Part shown: positions 22,837-25,240 of the stretch, piece by piece
Numbering within the stretch: the first letter of the stretch is position 1
How the letters are laid out: each line of letters starts with the position of its first letter
Origin: CAZUVQ01 sp964623915
GTDB lineage: Bacteria > Bacillota > Clostridia > UMGS1883 > UMGS1540
Reading direction: 5' to 3'
Assembly (NCBI GenBank): GCA_964623915.1
Contig: CAZUVQ010000014.1
Span: 1-25,240, forward strand
DNA length: 25,240 bases
Made by a program: the position numbers and the translations under genes
Notes under the pieces: model-generated
Database searches by the model: none
What the model was told of the DNA's origin: nothing
Seen by the model: only the letters and a program-made list of their open reading frames with translations

Positions 22837-24455
22837 GCTTTATATATAATGGTTCTTTGGATTATGCGATAAAAGACCTCTCATTTAATATTAATGAAGG
22901 AGAGGTATTACTGTTGTGCGGTGAAACAGGCTGTGGGAAAACAACACTTTTAAAGCTCATTAAAAAAGAGCTGTCACCCGTAGGAAATTTGACGGGGGAG
23001 ATGTTTTTTGACGGTACAAATATCTTAGATAATAAAAATATCTGGGATGGTATAGGTTTTGTAATGCAAAACCCCGCCTCTCAGATTGTTACAGATACAG
23101 TGTACAGAGAAATTGCCTTCGGGCAGGAAAGCATAGGCGTTAAACCTTATGAAATAAGGCTTCGCATTGCGGAAATGGCACAATATTTCGGTCTTGAGGA
23201 AAACCTTGAGGATAAGACGGACGAGCTTTCGGGTGGAAGGCAGCAAATGTTAAACCTTGCATCTGTTATGGCTATGAGACCACGTCTACTATTGCTTGAC
23301 GAACCAACCTCACAGCTTGACCCACTTGCTGCACGTGAATTTGTATCAGTGATAAAAAGGCTGTCCGAGGAAACAGGTACAACCGTTATTATTGCTGAGC
23401 ACAGGCTTGAGGATATTTTTCCTATGGTTGATAAGGTTCTAATTTTAAAAAACGGAGAAAGCTATTCTTATGGAACGCCTGGACAGGTGGTATCAACCCT
23501 TGATAATTATATGAAGAAGGCATTGCCGTCCGCTGCACGTATTTATACTAAACTATGTGAAGGTGGCACATCGCCGCTGACCGTCAGGGAAGGCAGAGCT
23601 TTTCTTGAAAACTTTGGTAGTGAAATAAATGAAATTAAAGATAAAAAATATGAAGAAAAAGAAATAGCATTAAAAATAGAGAATGTTTTTTTCAGATATG
23701 GAAAAAATTCACCCGATATTTTGGCAGATTTGTCGTTTTTTGTATATGATGGTGAGTTTTTGTCTGTTATCGGTGGTAATTCAACAGGAAAAACCACACT
23801 TCTTTCTGTGCTTTCAGGGCAGAAAAAGCCGTATATGGGGAAAATAAAGCTGTACGGGAAAAAATATTCCGAGTACGATAATTTATACCGTGATAATATT
23901 GCGTATCTACCACAGGATGTTACTACTGTATTTATAGCTGACAACGTTTTGGATGACTGTTTAGAGCTTTTGTCTGGTACAAAGCTTTCTCTGGACGAAA
24001 AAATTCGCAAAATAGAAGCAAAAGCAAAAGTATTAGGTATAGAAAATAAACTTTCTTCACACCCCTATGATTTAAGTGGGGGCGAGAGGCAGAAGGCGGC
24101 TTTGCTAAAAATTTTACTACTTAATCCGAAGGTTTTGCTGCTTGATGAGCCTACAAAGGGTATTGACCCTGAAACTAAGGCAGAGTTCGGTAAAGTATTA
24201 AGGTCATTTTGCAGGGAAGGTATCAGTGTTGTTTGTGTATCACATGATATTGAATTCGTGGCTGAGTTTTCTGACAGATGCGCACAGTTATCTCAAGGAA
24301 AAATTATTGCCTGTGACAGTCCGAGGAAAATATTTGGTAGCAACAGCTTTTATACAACGGCAGCCGCCAGAATAGCAAACGGCAAATTTCGCAATGCAAT
24401 ACTCGTTGATGATGTGGTTGACCTTTGTAGAAAAAACAAAAGGATAAAGTATTAA
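22809..24455 (+). CDS. Fused ECF ATPase (EcfA-EcfA')
   Basis: A 548-residue protein containing two ABC domains in one chain, replacing the usual separate EcfA and EcfA' subunits. The first has Walker A GETGCGKT (38-45), signature LSGGRQQM and Walker B LLLLDEPTSQLDP. The second has GGNSTGKT (322-329), signature LSGGERQKAAL and LLLDEPTKGID. An H-loop histidine follows each (AEH and SHD). Both sites look capable of hydrolysis. The two halves are joined by a stretch of about 60 residues around 225-285. The start follows AAGGAAA inside the end of ecfT. The S-component gene begins one base after its stop. Confidence 0.95.
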   Translation: MEILSIKDLSFIYNGSLDYAIKDLSFNINEGEVLLLCGETGCGKTTLLKLIKKELSPVGNLTGEMFFDGTNILDNKNIWDGIGFVMQNPASQIVTDTVYREIAFGQESIGVKPYEIRLRIAEMAQYFGLEENLEDKTDELSGGRQQMLNLASVMAMRPRLLLLDEPTSQLDPLAAREFVSVIKRLSEETGTTVIIAEHRLEDIFPMVDKVLILKNGESYSYGTPGQVVSTLDNYMKKALPSAARIYTKLCEGGTSPLTVREGRAFLENFGSEINEIKDKKYEEKEIALKIENVFFRYGKNSPDILADLSFFVYDGEFLSVIGGNSTGKTTLLSVLSGQKKPYMGKIKLYGKKYSEYDNLYRDNIAYLPQDVTTVFIADNVLDDCLELLSGTKLSLDEKIRKIEAKAKVLGIENKLSSHPYDLSGGERQKAALLKILLLNPKVLLLDEPTKGIDPETKAEFGKVLRSFCREGISVVCVSHDIEFVAEFSDRCAQLSQGKIIACDSPRKIFGSNSFYTTAAARIANGKFRNAILVDDVVDLCRKNKRIKY

Positions 24456-24456
24456 T

Positions 24457-25155
24457 ATGAAAAAACATATCCCTTCAATTATAAGTATATTGTCGGTAAT
24501 AATTGCACTATTATCTGCCGCAGTATCACTAAAATACTATAATATGAGCTTTTTATCGGTAATATCTGCTGCTCTTTTGTGTGTACCATTTTTTATCGGA
24601 TATGAAAAAAGCGAAAAAAACCACCGTATTACTGTTATTGTTGCAGTGATGACTGCTCTTGCAGTTATTGGCAGATTTATTTTTGCACAGATACCGGGTT
24701 TTAAGCCTGTTACGGCAGTTGTTTTAATAACAGGAATATATTTAGGGCAGCAGGCAGGCTTTATGACGGGCGCACTTGCGGCACTTATTTCAAATATTTA
24801 CTTCGGACAGGGACCGTGGACTCCCTTTGAAATGCTCGCATGGGGGATAACAGGTTTCGGGGCGGGATTTTTAAATGTGAATGGATTATTGGAAAAGAAA
24901 ATTCCGCTTCTGATTTACGGTGCTTTTTCAGGTCTTATATACTCTCTTATCATGGATATATTTACAGTAATATCATTTACCGGTAGCTTTTCTGTCGAAA
25001 AATATATAACGGCTGTAATCGGGTCTGCTTATTTTACAGGAGAATATGCTTTCTCAAATGTTGTATTTTTATTGCTTATTATGGTACCGGCAGAAAAAAT
25101 CATGAAACGATTACAAAAAAAATACGGTTTGAAGCCCATGCAAAAAAACAATTGA
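24457..25155 (+). CDS. ECF transporter substrate-binding S component
   Basis: A 232-residue integral membrane protein with about six hydrophobic segments. After two N-terminal segments comes the core RFIFAQIPGFKPVTAVVLI, then GIYLGQQAGFMTGALAALISNIYFGQGPWTP-type loops and EMLAWGITGFGAGFL, a pattern seen in S components often labelled as possible cobalamin or other vitamin transporters. The vitamin cannot be read from sequence. It follows EcfA-A' by one base and shares the operon, so it is a dedicated (group I) transporter. There is no vitamin riboswitch upstream of the operon that I can recognise. Its stop codon lies in the -35 element of the next gene's promoter. Confidence 0.85.
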   Translation: MKKHIPSIISILSVIIALLSAAVSLKYYNMSFLSVISAALLCVPFFIGYEKSEKNHRITVIVAVMTALAVIGRFIFAQIPGFKPVTAVVLITGIYLGQQAGFMTGALAALISNIYFGQGPWTPFEMLAWGITGFGAGFLNVNGLLEKKIPLLIYGAFSGLIYSLIMDIFTVISFTGSFSVEKYITAVIGSAYFTGEYAFSNVVFLLLIMVPAEKIMKRLQKKYGLKPMQKNN

Positions 25156-25180
25156 TTTTTTAGTTATTGTATTATATAAT
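25152..25180 (+). promoter_or_regulatory. Promoter of the gene that starts at 25208
   Basis: TTGATT (25152-25157), a 17-base spacer and a perfect TATAAT (25175-25180). The -35 element overlaps the stop codon of the S component, so the next gene can be expressed independently. Confidence 0.65.
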
Positions 25181-25207
25181 CTAATTTACAGATTGGAGGA
25201 TGTGCCA

Positions 25208-25240
25208 ATGCAAAGCAATAAAAAGAATAATTTCGGCTCG
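25208..25240 (+). CDS. Start of a further gene, cut by the window edge
   Basis: An ATG at 25208 follows GGAGG (25195-25199) at 8 bases, and 11 codons are visible (MQSNKKNNFGS). The binding site and the promoter just upstream support a real gene. The visible residues are too few to identify it. Genes after such ECF operons sometimes encode surface proteins linked to vitamin capture, but nothing here tests that. Confidence 0.6.
   Translation, partial: MQSNKKNNFGS

Noticed and set aside
23543..24010. 155-codon minus-strand open frame opposite the fused ATPase
   Set aside because: It is Ser/Phe-rich, lies antisense to a conserved ABC domain and has no family features.

Overview
The window looks like chromosomal DNA from a low-GC, Gram-positive anaerobe of the class Clostridia. 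The evidence is the AT-rich base composition, strong AGGAGG-type ribosome binding sites, a YlmC/YmxH-family sporulation-associated protein, an ECF vitamin transporter with fused ATPases, an AraC/GH78 sugar module, and an aconitase / isocitrate dehydrogenase / Rex set. I cannot name the genus from the sequence. I see no rRNA, tRNA, CRISPR array, insertion sequence or prophage.

Layout. Positions 1-1020 hold the broken start of a DUF2971-type gene (minus strand), an AT-rich gap and cytidine deaminase (plus), closed by a bidirectional hairpin terminator. Positions 1022-5720 form a carbohydrate block: a membrane family-2 glycosyltransferase with its own consensus promoter, an AraC-type regulator, and a divergently transcribed GH78 alpha-L-rhamnosidase with its terminator. 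Positions 5741-7898 (minus) hold a DUF1273/SLOG-like protein behind its own promoter, a PRC-barrel YlmC/YmxH protein, a cysteine-desulfurase-like PLP enzyme and its small Se/S-carrier-like partner (DUF3343). Positions 8009-11524 (plus) hold alaS, a HIT-family hydrolase and the surviving N-terminal part of a DMT/EamA transporter. Positions 11535-13480 (minus) hold DUF3006, a secreted stalk-domain metallo-beta-lactamase-fold hydrolase, and a cold-shock protein with a long structured leader. Positions 13487-21830 are one long minus-strand run, read from the promoter at 21800-21829: aconitase, NAD(P)-isocitrate dehydrogenase, Rex, a P-loop ATPase fused to an Asp23/Gls24 domain, DNA polymerase I, dephospho-CoA kinase and a lytic transglycosylase. 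Positions 21912-25240 (plus) hold an ECF transporter (EcfT, fused EcfA-EcfA', S component) and the first codons of a further gene with its own promoter.

How the genes fit together. Aconitase and isocitrate dehydrogenase make 2-oxoglutarate for glutamate synthesis and produce NAD(P)H. The redox sensor Rex lies directly downstream in the same transcription unit. The divergent region between aconitase and ecfT carries a large, nearly perfect inverted repeat that looks like a regulator-binding site. The rhamnosidase lacks a signal peptide, so it probably acts on imported oligosaccharides under control of the adjacent AraC protein.

No clearly new multi-gene defence or metabolic system is visible. 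The most unusual items are the P-loop/Asp23 fusion protein inside the acn-icd-rex-polA-coaE operon, the aconitase/ecfT operator-like palindrome, and the desulfurase / Se-S-carrier pair without visible selenium genes. Most of the window is housekeeping.
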